Shown: positions 1 through 5,742, counted from the stretch's first letter. The stretch is 10,186 bases of DNA from an uncultured Oscillospiraceae bacterium (GCA_900543705.1 UQSL01000071.1:1-10186), one strand, 5' to 3'. The notes: generated from the letters alone by a model not told the origin. Program-made: numbers and translations.

Positions 1-134
1 CGGCAGAAACGGTTATCATATATCTTGAAAAGGGAAGGGCCAAATGGAGCATCACCATAAATACGGCCAGGATTAGTACCATCCAAAGGAAAGTTCACCT
101 AAACAAATACCGAAAATGGATTCAGACATAAAAC
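1..134. other. Left-edge sequence without a supported gene
   Basis: This stretch lies beyond the terminator of the lysis operon. A minus-strand frame (about 1-99, possible GTG start at 99 directly after a TAG) reads NFPLDGTNPGRIYGDAPFGP and runs off the window. It looks protein-like but has no ribosome site and I do not recognise it. A plus-strand frame is also open from the window edge to about 129. Neither can be called from this much sequence. Confidence 0.2.
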
Positions 135-180
135 GAGAAGCCGCGAAAACATGTTTTCGCGGCTTCTCATTTTATGTTTT
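135..180. terminator. Perfect palindromic bidirectional terminator closing the lysis operon
   Basis: Bases 135-168 form a perfect 34-bp palindrome with arms GAGAAGCCGCGAAAAC and GTTTTCGCGGCTTCTC around a central AT. It sits 3 bases beyond the endolysin stop codon. It is followed by a T-rich run on the plus strand (ATTTTATGTTTTT) and by CGTTTTATG on the minus strand, so it can end transcription in either direction. Its position fits the rho-independent terminator of the leftward operon that begins near 3190. Confidence 0.85.
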
Positions 181-1266
181 TGTCAAATCACTGACCCGGA
201 ACGCCGTGCAGATGCCGTCCTGGTCGAGTACGGCACGGTCTCCCCGCAGCTCGTCCACTGTGTAAGTACCACTGTAGACGAAAGAGGCAATCGGGGCCCC
301 TTCATAGGAGCGTGCACCCTGTTTTACCTGCACCCGGTCGTCCTCCTGGATAGCGGAGAGCGCTGCCGGTGCATCCGTACTCGCTCCATCCACAGAGCGG
401 ATATCCCCGTCATTCACCCAGCACAGGCCGTTATCCAGCAGATAAGGCTGTCTGGCGCCGGGAATAATCCTGGTAATAACGCCGGTATTACGCGCCATAT
501 TCGCCGCGGAGATGGCCTTGTCCGTGGTATCCGTCGAAGAACGGTAGCAGGTGGAAAAGGTCACGCGCTGCCCGAGCTTGTATATTGTCCCACTTACCGT
601 CTGCTCCGGTGCCGGAGAAGGCGCAGGAGTTGAACCAGACAGGTGGTTAAGTCCGGCCTGACGGATAATGGTGGGATAATCCTGATAGCATACACTCATA
701 TCCACATTCCCGCTGATTCCAGCAACATGCCCCTGAGAGGTATACTGCCACATCCCATAGCTTTCAGAAAACTGGCATTCCGTGTGATACTGAGCCACCC
801 ATTTATCATACTGCTCCAATTTTGTGCAATCCAATTTATTTTTAAACCAATTCAGGCTCGTATAAATCCCCGCATAGTATCCGGCCTTTTCGATCTCCTC
901 GCAGAAGGCGATTGCTATCTCTGTCAATTTCTCTTTTGGCAGAGAGCCCTGGCGTTCGTTGTTCTCCGTATCGTAGTAGATGGGATATTCCAGCTGCTTG
1001 TCCTTGACAATATCCAGCACCAGACGTGCTTCCTCTCTCGCCATCTCCGGGGTTGTCGCACAGCTGTAATGGTAGACCCCCATCGGAACCCCTACACTGT
1101 GAAACCCGTTATAGTGTTTGTCGACACAGCTTTCCTTCACCATATTTTGGTCTCCCCAGTACATCAGGCTCGAGCGGATAATTGCCCCGCTGATTCCAGC
1201 GGCCTTTACTGCTGCATAATCGATATCCGGCTGATACGAACTTACATCAATTACTTTTACTGCCAT
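172..1266 (-). CDS. Phage endolysin, GH25 muramidase with two C-terminal SH3-like repeats
   Basis: The predicted product is a peptidoglycan hydrolase that cleaves the MurNAc-GlcNAc bond. From the ATG at 1266 (364 aa) the GH25 domain covers about residues 4-205 and shows the family signatures VIDVSSYQ, YPIYYDTE (catalytic pair D99/E101), YAGIYTSLNW and MWQYTS...ISGNVDMS. A Pro-rich linker (STPAPSPAPEQ, about 212-222) leads to two SH3-like wall-binding segments, about 229-290 and 308-364. An in-frame ATG at 1290 would add eight residues, but the ATG at 1266 follows AGGAGG at 12 nt and begins exactly at the conserved domain, so I prefer it. There is no signal peptide, so export depends on the holin encoded just upstream. 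The start overlaps the holin stop by 20 bases, implying coupled translation. It is the last gene before the terminator at 135-168. Confidence 0.93.
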   Translation of the reverse strand: MAVKVIDVSSYQPDIDYAAVKAAGISGAIIRSSLMYWGDQNMVKESCVDKHYNGFHSVGVPMGVYHYSCATTPEMAREEARLVLDIVKDKQLEYPIYYDTENNERQGSLPKEKLTEIAIAFCEEIEKAGYYAGIYTSLNWFKNKLDCTKLEQYDKWVAQYHTECQFSESYGMWQYTSQGHVAGISGNVDMSVCYQDYPTIIRQAGLNHLSGSTPAPSPAPEQTVSGTIYKLGQRVTFSTCYRSSTDTTDKAISAANMARNTGVITRIIPGARQPYLLDNGLCWVNDGDIRSVDGASTDAPAALSAIQEDDRVQVKQGARSYEGAPIASFVYSGTYTVDELRGDRAVLDQDGICTAFRVSDLTKT

Positions 1267-1711
1267 GTGACTTGTCTTCCTCCTCTTCATCCGCCTTGTT
1301 TTTGAGCACCTCGATTGCCTTGGTGATTGCCGACGGAATGGGAATCCCCATCAGCCCGGCGTTCTCGATAATGCTGATCGTCTCGTTCGCCACAAAGGCG
1401 ATGACGACTGCATCCCGGATAAACGTCGATCCGATGACCATATCGAGCCGGCAGGCCACCAGCACAATGAGCAGCGTCACCCCTTTCCGGCATAGCCCCT
1501 TCCATCCGGCGCGGCTTTCCAAAGTGCCCTTTTCTGTCTTTTCACTGTTGTGAAATACCCCCGCCACAATCAGGCCGGTGAGATAATCAAGCGCCATGAA
1601 AATCACGAGTGTGATTAAACCAGTGTCCCATCCTCCAAACAGGCCTGCAAAAAAGCTTCCCGCTACGCCTACTGCCGTTACCATGCTGTCTTTGATATAG
1701 TTGACGGTCAT
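1247..1711 (-). CDS. Phage holin of the TcdE/phage-lysis holin family (holin_4)
   Basis: This 154-residue membrane protein should form the inner-membrane hole that releases the endolysin. Hydrophobic segments are visible at about residues 10-26, 30-51, 76-93 and 97-120, so three or four membrane spans are likely. The stretch NETISIIENAGLMGIPIP followed by a short amphipathic helix is the hallmark of the phage-lysis/toxin-secretion holin family that includes C. difficile TcdE. The tail is charged (KADEEEEDKSHGSKSN), as in many holins. AAGGGGGATC precedes the ATG at 1711. The preceding tail-fibre-like gene ends 12 bases upstream and the endolysin overlaps its 3' end. Holins of this family release either phage or large toxins, so on its own it does not prove a phage role. 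Confidence 0.92.
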   Translation of the reverse strand: MTVNYIKDSMVTAVGVAGSFFAGLFGGWDTGLITLVIFMALDYLTGLIVAGVFHNSEKTEKGTLESRAGWKGLCRKGVTLLIVLVACRLDMVIGSTFIRDAVVIAFVANETISIIENAGLMGIPIPSAITKAIEVLKNKADEEEEDKSHGSKSN

Positions 1712-1723
1712 GATTGATCCCCC

Positions 1724-2347
1724 TTACACTCCAAATTTCATCCCATAGATATAAATAATCCCAAATCCCGATAATGCAGTAGGCAAATATGCCTTTGTCG
1801 CATCACTTGTGCTGCCATTATATCCAAATCGAATATTTCCCGATTTCAGGGTGGTATCAATCCCCCATACAGTTTGCGCGGTCTGCATGGTAAATGTAAA
1901 CGGCAGATATAGATTAGTAAAGTGGAAGATATATCCATTGCTTGCCGGTGCCGTTACGATGGCAATCAGGTCGTAGTCATTGAGATTGTACATCAGGTTA
2001 ATAATCCCGGAAGCCGTGCGGGGCGTGTTGACAGAACCGAACAGCTCGTCCCGTTTGTATACTGTCCCCGCTACCAGGTTGCCTGAGGCATCCGCTTTGA
2101 CATAAGCACTGCGCGCTGCCGTCTGCGGTTGCGCGCCGATGTCTGCTGCACTCGGCATCTGGACCAGCTTCCCGTTTGTGTCCAATGTGGCAAACCCTCC
2201 CGGGCTGCCCTCTCTGCTTTTTAGTACCGCAGCATGCTCCGCAATCTTTTTCATATCCGCATTGTAATCTCCGATTAAATCAATGGCATCGGTGGACAAG
2301 TATTGCGTCAGATTCAGCTCTCCCTCTGTTTGTCCGCTACCCGGCAT
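1724..2347 (-). CDS. Tail-fibre-like phage protein
   Basis: This 207-residue protein carries GGFATLDTNGKL followed by QMPSAADIGAQ (about residues 50-74), the repeat-like motif common in tail-fibre and collar proteins of Firmicutes phages. The N-terminus (about 10-45) is predicted helical. The rest is rich in Gly, Thr, Tyr and Phe, as expected for a beta-structured fibre tip, with no predicted catalytic site. The start at 2347 is supported by GGAGGAGGGAG just upstream and overlaps the preceding gene by 34 bases. It is shorter than full tail fibres and is encoded without any baseplate or tail genes in the window, so it may be a truncated fibre or an adhesin kept with the lysis genes. The name rests on motif and position; host binding is inference. 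Confidence 0.7.
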   Translation of the reverse strand: MPGSGQTEGELNLTQYLSTDAIDLIGDYNADMKKIAEHAAVLKSREGSPGGFATLDTNGKLVQMPSAADIGAQPQTAARSAYVKADASGNLVAGTVYKRDELFGSVNTPRTASGIINLMYNLNDYDLIAIVTAPASNGYIFHFTNLYLPFTFTMQTAQTVWGIDTTLKSGNIRFGYNGSTSDATKAYLPTALSGFGIIYIYGMKFGV

Positions 2348-2556
2348 AGATCTCCCTCCTCCTTTCTTTCCACCTTTGACATTTCACGTATGGCAAAACA
2401 GGTATCCAAATACATTCCATATAAATTTTCAATGCGTTTTTCCAACTGGAGTGTCTCGCGTCCTCTTGTATTCGGAAGACGCTGCTCCAATTCTTTCCGT
2501 TTGGCCAAAAGAACCTGAGCCGTCCGGATATATTCCTCTTTTAATTTTGCAATCAT
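2314..2556 (-). CDS. Small coiled-coil phage protein of unknown function
   Basis: I do not recognise a named family. From the ATG at 2556 the product is 80 residues, highly charged and almost entirely helical (MIAKLKEEYIRTAQ, then AKRKELEQRL and QLEKRIENLY), consistent with a short coiled coil. It has no membrane segment. An in-frame ATG at 2586 adds ten residues, but AGGAG lies 7 nt before 2556 and overlaps the stop codon of the preceding gene (TTTTAGGAG), so the later start is favoured. It overlaps the tail-fibre-like gene by 34 bases. Small coiled-coil proteins in this position are common in clostridial prophages. A chaperone or scaffold role would be a guess. Confidence 0.75.
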   Translation of the reverse strand: MIAKLKEEYIRTAQVLLAKRKELEQRLPNTRGRETLQLEKRIENLYGMYLDTCFAIREMSKVERKEEGDLCRVADKQRES

Positions 2557-2566
2557 CTCATCGCTC

Positions 2567-2938
2567 CTAAAACATATGTTCTCCATATTTTTCTAAATAC
2601 TTTTCTCTAAGTCCCTTGACTTTCAAACGAATTTTCGCCTGTTCCCTTCCCCGTTGAAGCTGAGCAGGAGTCTGAAAAAAGCGGCAAAATACACACCTCT
2701 TTTGTACTAAGGCCCGACAGTGGCTGCCATTTTCAAATGCACAGCGGTGATCCAAATCCGGCACTGTCTTTTCCATCACATTCAAAGGGTCTTTCGGCTT
2801 ATCCGGAATCCGAGGGTTTTCCTCTTCTCCTGCACACGCTGTTTTCCCGTTCACGAAAGGATACAATTTCAGCGGTTCCAATGGCATCAGCCAGCTTTGT
2901 TCCGCCGTTTCCGGGATGAGAGTCTTATTCTTCTTCAT
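2567..2938 (-). CDS. Small Cys-rich putative zinc-binding prophage protein
   Basis: This is a 123-residue soluble protein with a Pro-rich N-terminal half and a cysteine cluster in the C-terminal half, in the segment CAFENGSHC-RALVQKRC-VFC (spacing C-x7-C-x7-C-x2-C), which could bind zinc or another metal. A basic helical tail (KIRLKVKGLREKYLEKYGE) follows. Short proteins of the type CRALxxxxCxxC are widespread in clostridial genomes and prophages without an assigned function. The ATG at 2938 overlaps the HTH-like gene by 14 bases, with AAGGAG 10 nt upstream inside that gene, so translation is probably coupled. A second LexA-like sequence falls at its 3' end (2569-2582). The product is real by context and coding quality; the function is unknown. 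Confidence 0.75.
   Translation of the reverse strand: MKKNKTLIPETAEQSWLMPLEPLKLYPFVNGKTACAGEEENPRIPDKPKDPLNVMEKTVPDLDHRCAFENGSHCRALVQKRCVFCRFFQTPAQLQRGREQAKIRLKVKGLREKYLEKYGEHMF
2569..2582. promoter_or_regulatory. Second LexA-box-like site inside the lysis operon
   Basis: AAAACATATGTTCT differs by one base from the promoter box at 3190-3203 read on the same strand, and matches 11 of 14 bases of CGAACATATGTTCG. It lies at the end of the Cys-rich gene, just ahead of the coiled-coil gene. It could be a secondary LexA site or roadblock, or a chance coding sequence for the residues EHMF. Confidence 0.4.
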
Positions 2939-3146
2939 AGCTGGCGTGCTCCTTCAGCCACTGTTCATACAGGCGGCGATAAATCAGATATTCCTTGTTT
3001 TCCATTTGAATCATTTTTCCAAATGGAAAAACCCCCTGTTCAATGCCCGCCTTGAGTTTGGGAACCCCGATTGGAAACCCATGGGAACGCAAATCCTTGA
3101 CGGTCTCCTGTGTTGTCATCGTCCTTACCTGTAACTGTCCTGCCAT
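2925..3146 (-). CDS. Small HTH/excisionase-like prophage protein, first gene of the lysis operon
   Basis: This 73-residue protein contains TTQETVKDLRSHGFPIGVPK (about residues 11-30) followed by LKAGIEQGVFPFG and a short strand and helix (KEYLIYRRLYEQWLKEH). The layout resembles the compact winged HTH of excisionase/MerR-like phage proteins; small proteins of this type occur in clostridial prophages. AGGAGGT lies 7 nt before the ATG at 3146. It is the promoter-proximal gene of the leftward operon, directly downstream of the LexA-box promoter, where a phage would place an early regulator such as a Cro, anti-repressor or excisionase. DNA binding is inferred from fold resemblance only. Confidence 0.72.
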   Translation of the reverse strand: MAGQLQVRTMTTQETVKDLRSHGFPIGVPKLKAGIEQGVFPFGKMIQMENKEYLIYRRLYEQWLKEHASYEEE

Positions 3147-3182
3147 ACGAATTACCTCCTAAATTTTTACAGAATTCTCTTG

Positions 3183-3212
3183 ATTATATCAAACATATGT
3201 TCTATAATAAGA
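3183..3212 (-). promoter_or_regulatory. SOS-type promoter of the lysis operon with LexA box
   Basis: On the minus strand a TATAAT -10 (3183-3188) stands 37-42 bases before the HTH-like gene. Immediately upstream, 3190-3203 reads AGAACATATGTTTG, which matches 12 of 14 bases of the Bacillus/Firmicutes LexA (DinR) box CGAACATATGTTCG, including the whole central GAACATATGTT. No good -35 hexamer is visible at the right spacing. Bound LexA would cover the spacer and block the polymerase, so expression of the lysis genes should rise on DNA damage. Confidence 0.72.
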
Positions 3213-3296
3213 GTATGGATTTTGCTTATACGCAAAAACAATGGCGCATTGCATTTCCCTGATAAACCTGTATTCTGCCTTTCTAACTGATAGTTT

Positions 3297-3306
3297 GAAA
3301 CGTTTC
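3297..3306. promoter_or_regulatory. GAAACGTTTC palindrome near the leftward transcription start
   Basis: A perfect 10-bp palindrome lies just downstream of the consensus leftward -10, around the expected +1 to +13 region. It could be an additional operator or a small 5' hairpin. No specific protein can be assigned. Confidence 0.35.
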
Positions 3307-3315
3307 GTTACTTAA

Positions 3316-3344
3316 ATTATAGCATTTCTTCTTTGATTTGTCAA
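3316..3344 (-). promoter_or_regulatory. Consensus leftward promoter under repressor control
   Basis: On the minus strand TTGACA (3339-3344), a 17-base spacer and TATAAT (3316-3321) form a perfect sigma-A consensus promoter aimed at the lysis operon, with a leader of about 160 bases. Its -35 is embedded in the dyad TTGATTTGTCAA (3333-3344), the same motif that occurs near the repressor promoter. So strong a promoter ahead of lysis genes must be held off, most simply by the Xre protein encoded divergently. Confidence 0.75.
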
Positions 3345-3416
3345 CAATATGTTTATATAAATATTGATTTCCTGTCATCAAATCAATATTCTGTTACTAT
3401 TTCTTGATTTGTTAAC
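3333..3416. promoter_or_regulatory. Operator cluster of TTGATTT dyads (putative Xre repressor sites)
   Basis: The heptamer TTGATTT occurs four times: at 3333, 3364, 3380-3386 (inverted) and 3404. The middle pair forms an 11-bp perfect inverted repeat, AATATTGATTT/AAATCAATATT (3360-3370 and 3380-3390), with a 9-base spacer. The outer copies are TTGATTTGTCAAC (3333-3345) and TTGATTTGTTAAC (3404-3416). The first overlaps the leftward consensus -35 and the last coincides with the -35 of the repressor promoter. This is the expected geometry for repression of lysis and autoregulation. Confidence 0.65.
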
Positions 3417-3445
3417 CTTTTGTTGCTATAATAAAACAGAGGTGG
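3404..3445 (+). promoter_or_regulatory. Promoter and ribosome site of the xre-immA pair
   Basis: TTGATT (3404-3409), a 17-base spacer and TATAAT (3427-3432) precede the Xre gene. The strong ribosome site AGAGGTGG (3438-3445) lies 6 bases before the ATG at 3452. The predicted start of transcription falls at the ribosome site itself, so the leader would be very short or nearly leaderless. Confidence 0.7.
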
Positions 3446-3451
3446 CATTTC

Positions 3452-3787
3452 ATGAATCATTTAGAGTTATATCGAAAGAACAAAGGTGTATCCCAGCAGG
3501 CAGTTGCGGATTATCTTGGAATCACACGACAGGCCTATTGGAATTATGAAAATGGGAAAAGGCAAGCGAATTATGACACTCTTCTTAAATTGGCCGCCTT
3601 TTTTGAAACCAGCATTGAAAACCTGATATCAGATAAGCAAACGCCCGTTCAGCAGGATGAAATCACTCTGGACGATTTTACGTATGCTTTTTATCAGGAA
3701 ACCAAAGATCTTTCGGAAGAAGCCAAGGAACAGCTGCTGCAAATGGCAAAACTGCTCAATGGAACTCTGCCGAAGAAAAAAGAATAA
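3452..3787 (+). CDS. Xre/Cro-CI family HTH repressor (ImmR-like)
   Basis: This 111-residue DNA-binding protein has an N-terminal HTH_3 domain at about residues 3-58: LYRKNKGVSQQAVADYLGIT is the first half of the HTH, followed by RQAYWNYENGKRQANYDTLL and the closing helix of the five-helix bundle. An acidic linker and a C-terminal helix (SEEAKEQLLQMAKLLNG, about 88-104) probably dimerise the protein. It is shorter than lambda CI and lacks the S24 self-cleavage domain, so inactivation would need another protein. The gene immediately downstream encodes an ImmA-type protease that fits this need. It is transcribed divergently from the lysis operon, with TTGATTT dyads over promoters of both directions, so it is the likely immunity repressor of this island. 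Operator assignment is inferred from the repeats. Confidence 0.9.
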   Translation: MNHLELYRKNKGVSQQAVADYLGITRQAYWNYENGKRQANYDTLLKLAAFFETSIENLISDKQTPVQQDEITLDDFTYAFYQETKDLSEEAKEQLLQMAKLLNGTLPKKKE

Positions 3788-3800
3788 GAGGAAGTTCTAT

Positions 3801-4229
3801 ATGCCGCCGAAACTACTGGATTTGTTTGAACAACTATATTACCATGATATCAGGCTATTTACCTGTCCGATCCCGGAGGGAAAAGCTGTAACCATCGAAT
3901 TGTCTGGAATTTATGGAATTTTTCTTGACCCGGACAAACTGGAAAGCTCTGCGGAAGAACTCTGTGTAACCGCCCACGAACTCGGCCATTGCATGACCGG
4001 CGCCACACACCGTGTCTCAAGCAGCCTGGATATTATCGAGCGCCACGAGTATAAGGCGGACAAGTATGCCGTGCACCGGATTCTCCCCTTTGCACAGCTT
4101 CAGCAGGCGCTGAATGCCGGCTACACCGAGTCCTGGCAGCTTGCCGAGTACTTTGGAGTGACCGAGCCTTTCCTTCTCCGTGCGCTGGATATCTATCGTC
4201 GGGAGGGGTATCTTTCCGAATCCATCTGA
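3801..4229 (+). CDS. ImmA/IrrE-family metallopeptidase
   Basis: This 142-residue protein carries the zinc protease signature TAHELGHCMTG (HExxH at about residues 60-64) and a downstream HEYKADKYA that supplies the third ligand glutamate, typical of COG2856 (ImmA of ICEBs1, IrrE). These proteases cleave or inactivate a cognate Xre-type repressor, in ICEBs1 after DNA damage or cell-density signals. The ATG at 3801 follows AGAGGAAG by 6 nt, 13 bases after the Xre stop, so the two are co-transcribed. Longer in-frame openings begin inside the Xre gene and are not credible starts. The length is near the usual size for the family. By position and precedent its substrate is the neighbouring Xre protein; this is inference. 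It offers a second, LexA-independent way to switch on the lysis operon. Confidence 0.92.
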   Translation: MPPKLLDLFEQLYYHDIRLFTCPIPEGKAVTIELSGIYGIFLDPDKLESSAEELCVTAHELGHCMTGATHRVSSSLDIIERHEYKADKYAVHRILPFAQLQQALNAGYTESWQLAEYFGVTEPFLLRALDIYRREGYLSESI

Positions 4230-4517
4230 TTCTTGCTGCAATGAAAGGGGTATTATTTGATTTGCAAAAACTGTAAGGCATTCTTCCTGAAGGGGCCATC
4301 TGCTGACTATTTTACTGCACGATAACCGAACAAGGCTCCTCCTCAGGGACAGACCAATCACCACGACAAATGATCAGTACAACTATCAGCAGGCTCTGCC
4401 GTTTATGGTCAGGTCTGATATTATCCGGATTTCCCGCGGTTCGTTCCGCGATCAGTACGGCCTTCGTCTCACATAAACTTGTTAAGTTCCCGGATCCGCT
4501 CTGTACCCGAAAAAACA
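4230..4517 (+). other. Probable gene remnants downstream of immA
   Basis: No intact gene is supported here. A short frame with a TTG start (about 4259, AAAGGGG upstream) encodes ICKNCKAFFLKGPSADYF and then stops at about 4324; its CxxC opening resembles a zinc-ribbon protein. A different frame from about 4288 to 4475 encodes TTTNDQYNYQQALPFMVRSD followed by a basic stretch ending in QYGLRLT, with protein-like composition but no good start. These may be debris of a third immunity-region gene or other phage genes. Confidence 0.3.
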
Positions 4518-4579
4518 GACATTGAAGAAAAAGCCTCCAATCGTAAGATAGAAAAACGATTGGAGGCTTTTGAATGTCA
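4518..4579. repeat. Palindromic terminator repeat, copy 1
   Basis: The unit starts GACATTGAA and ends AATGTCA, enclosing a 16-bp perfect stem (4529-4544 and 4556-4571, arm AAAAGCCTCCAATCGT) with an 11-base loop. A 45-nt core (4527-4571) is identical to copy 2 at 7893-7937, in the same orientation. The stem is followed by TTTTTCTTC on the minus strand, so it works best as a leftward terminator, but no leftward gene ends here. A frame right after it, MSGKRDPEKLKGQLIQELAA (from 4574), is short and unassigned. Confidence 0.85.
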
Positions 4580-4782
4580 GGGAAAAGAGATCCCGAAAAA
4601 TTGAAAGGGCAGCTGATACAAGAACTCGCAGCAAGGGTGACATACGGGGGTTAAACCGAAAATATGGTATCATCTATATCCACCTGTACTTTAGCAAGAT
4701 ATTAGCCAAATGGCACGTCGGGCATTCCAAAAGACAAGTTCCCTATATCCAACACCTGTGATATGGACACAAGCTGATTTTT
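4580..4782 (+). other. Intergenic stretch with short unassigned frames
   Basis: Between repeat copy 1 and the AraC control region there is no convincing gene. One plus-strand frame is open from 4570 to 4761 (63 residues, Lys/Arg-rich), and a 26-codon frame starts at 4574. Neither has a ribosome site nor a recognisable motif. Base composition changes here from moderate GC to A+T-rich, so one boundary of the acquired module probably lies in this stretch. Confidence 0.3.
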
Positions 4783-4846
4783 ATACAAATAAAATCGTGA
4801 AATCATTTGTATTTATATTGAAAAACACGGACAAAAACAGTAAACT
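4783..4846 (+). promoter_or_regulatory. AraC-gene promoter with upstream inverted repeat
   Basis: TTGAAA (4818-4823), a 17-base spacer and TAAACT (4841-4846) form a plausible promoter. Just upstream is an 8-bp perfect inverted repeat, ATACAAAT (4783-4790) and ATTTGTAT (4805-4812), separated by 14 bases. Its position against the -35 suggests an operator, possibly for autoregulation by the AraC protein. Confidence 0.5.
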
Positions 4847-4869
4847 TTAATTAAAGGTGGTGATACTTG

Positions 4870-5739
4870 ATGTATATTCAGACACAAACCAAGTACCAAC
4901 AATTTCAAGGCGATGAACTCACGGATTTACTGAGTCAAATGAGTTTTAAAATCAATACTTTTGGTTTATGGCAAAGTCCAAAAGACGTCAAAGCCAGTTA
5001 TTTATCTAATGATATTGAAATCGTTTATTATCAAAAAGGCGGTTCGCGAACCGTCATCGGTGAAAAAGAATATGATTGTCCAGAAAAGAGCTTTTTGATC
5101 CTGGAACCTTTCAAACTCAATACGTCAAAGAATGAAAATCATGATCGTTATGCTTTTTATTACTTTCATTTTGAAATTGAACCTATCGCTTTACAACATC
5201 AACTCCTTTCTTTATTGACGAGGCATGGCAATGTGATTTATGCAAATGAAGTCAAAGATTTTAGCGAGATGTTGGATAGATTATTGGTAGAGTCCACAGA
5301 ACAGGAAATTGGTTATTCCAGTATTATCACTTCGGCATTAATACGTGTTGTAGTCGAAATTATACGAGCTCAATTAAAGCGTGGTAAACAACAGGAAATT
5401 AAAATTATCCGTTCGCCTTATGTTCAACTTGTCAATGAGGCGATGATGTATATTCAGGAACACTTATATGAACCGATTCGACTTCCCAGCTTGACGCGTT
5501 TTTTAGGAGTCTCTGTGAGTGAACTTTATAAAGCCTTTATGAAAGTTTTAGATGATCCTCCTGCAACCTATATCCAGCGTCAAAAGATCAAATATGCTCA
5601 ACGAAAATTTGCCGAAGGGTCAAGTGTGACAAGGATTGCCCAAGAATTGGGATATTCTTCAGCTTATCATCTATCTAAGGTGTTTAAGCAGATGACAGGA
5701 GTCAGTCCAAAGGAATATAAAAAGAAAATAAATCTTTAA
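4870..5739 (+). CDS. AraC-family transcriptional regulator
   Basis: This 289-residue regulator has an N-terminal cupin-like sensing domain (about residues 20-150, including EIVYYQKGGSRTVIG and a Phe/Tyr/His-rich strand FYYFHFEIE) and a C-terminal double HTH of the AraC/XylS type (about 190-288). The second HTH is clear: SVTRIAQELGYSSAYHLSKV followed by FKQMTGVSPKEYKKK. AGGTGG precedes both a TTG at 4867 (6 nt) and an ATG at 4870 (9 nt); I chose the ATG, and the difference is one residue. Codon use is strongly A+T-rich, unlike the phage island and the catalase. The ene-reductase gene follows 174 bases downstream in the same direction with its own promoter region, so this is most likely its activator, responding to the enzyme's substrate. 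The ligand cannot be deduced from sequence. Confidence 0.9.
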   Translation: MYIQTQTKYQQFQGDELTDLLSQMSFKINTFGLWQSPKDVKASYLSNDIEIVYYQKGGSRTVIGEKEYDCPEKSFLILEPFKLNTSKNENHDRYAFYYFHFEIEPIALQHQLLSLLTRHGNVIYANEVKDFSEMLDRLLVESTEQEIGYSSIITSALIRVVVEIIRAQLKRGKQQEIKIIRSPYVQLVNEAMMYIQEHLYEPIRLPSLTRFLGVSVSELYKAFMKVLDDPPATYIQRQKIKYAQRKFAEGSSVTRIAQELGYSSAYHLSKVFKQMTGVSPKEYKKKINL

Positions 5740-5742
5740 GTA

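Noticed and set aside
135..168. Perfect palindrome as a phage attachment core
   Set aside because: It sits 3 bases after a stop codon with T-rich flanks, and no second copy occurs in the window, so terminator is the better reading.
151..633. Plus-strand open frame starting in the terminator palindrome
   Set aside because: It begins inside a 34-bp hairpin and lies antisense to the endolysin C-terminal domains; no motif or ribosome site.
643..1305. Long plus-strand open frame opposite the endolysin gene
   Set aside because: It is the antisense shadow of a gene with full GH25 motifs, with no ribosome site and Cys/His/Ile-rich unnatural composition.
3189..3254. 21-codon leader peptide on the minus strand ahead of the lysis operon
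   Set aside because: No ribosome site at a workable distance, and its codons coincide with the LexA box; an open frame this short is expected by chance.
4017..4364. Minus-strand open frames opposite immA
   Set aside because: Shadows of the metallopeptidase gene, whose HELGH motif and ribosome site are clear on the plus strand.
4570..4761. 63-residue Lys/Arg-rich plus-strand frame
   Set aside because: It starts within the terminator stem and has no ribosome site; mentioned only as part of the intergenic stretch.
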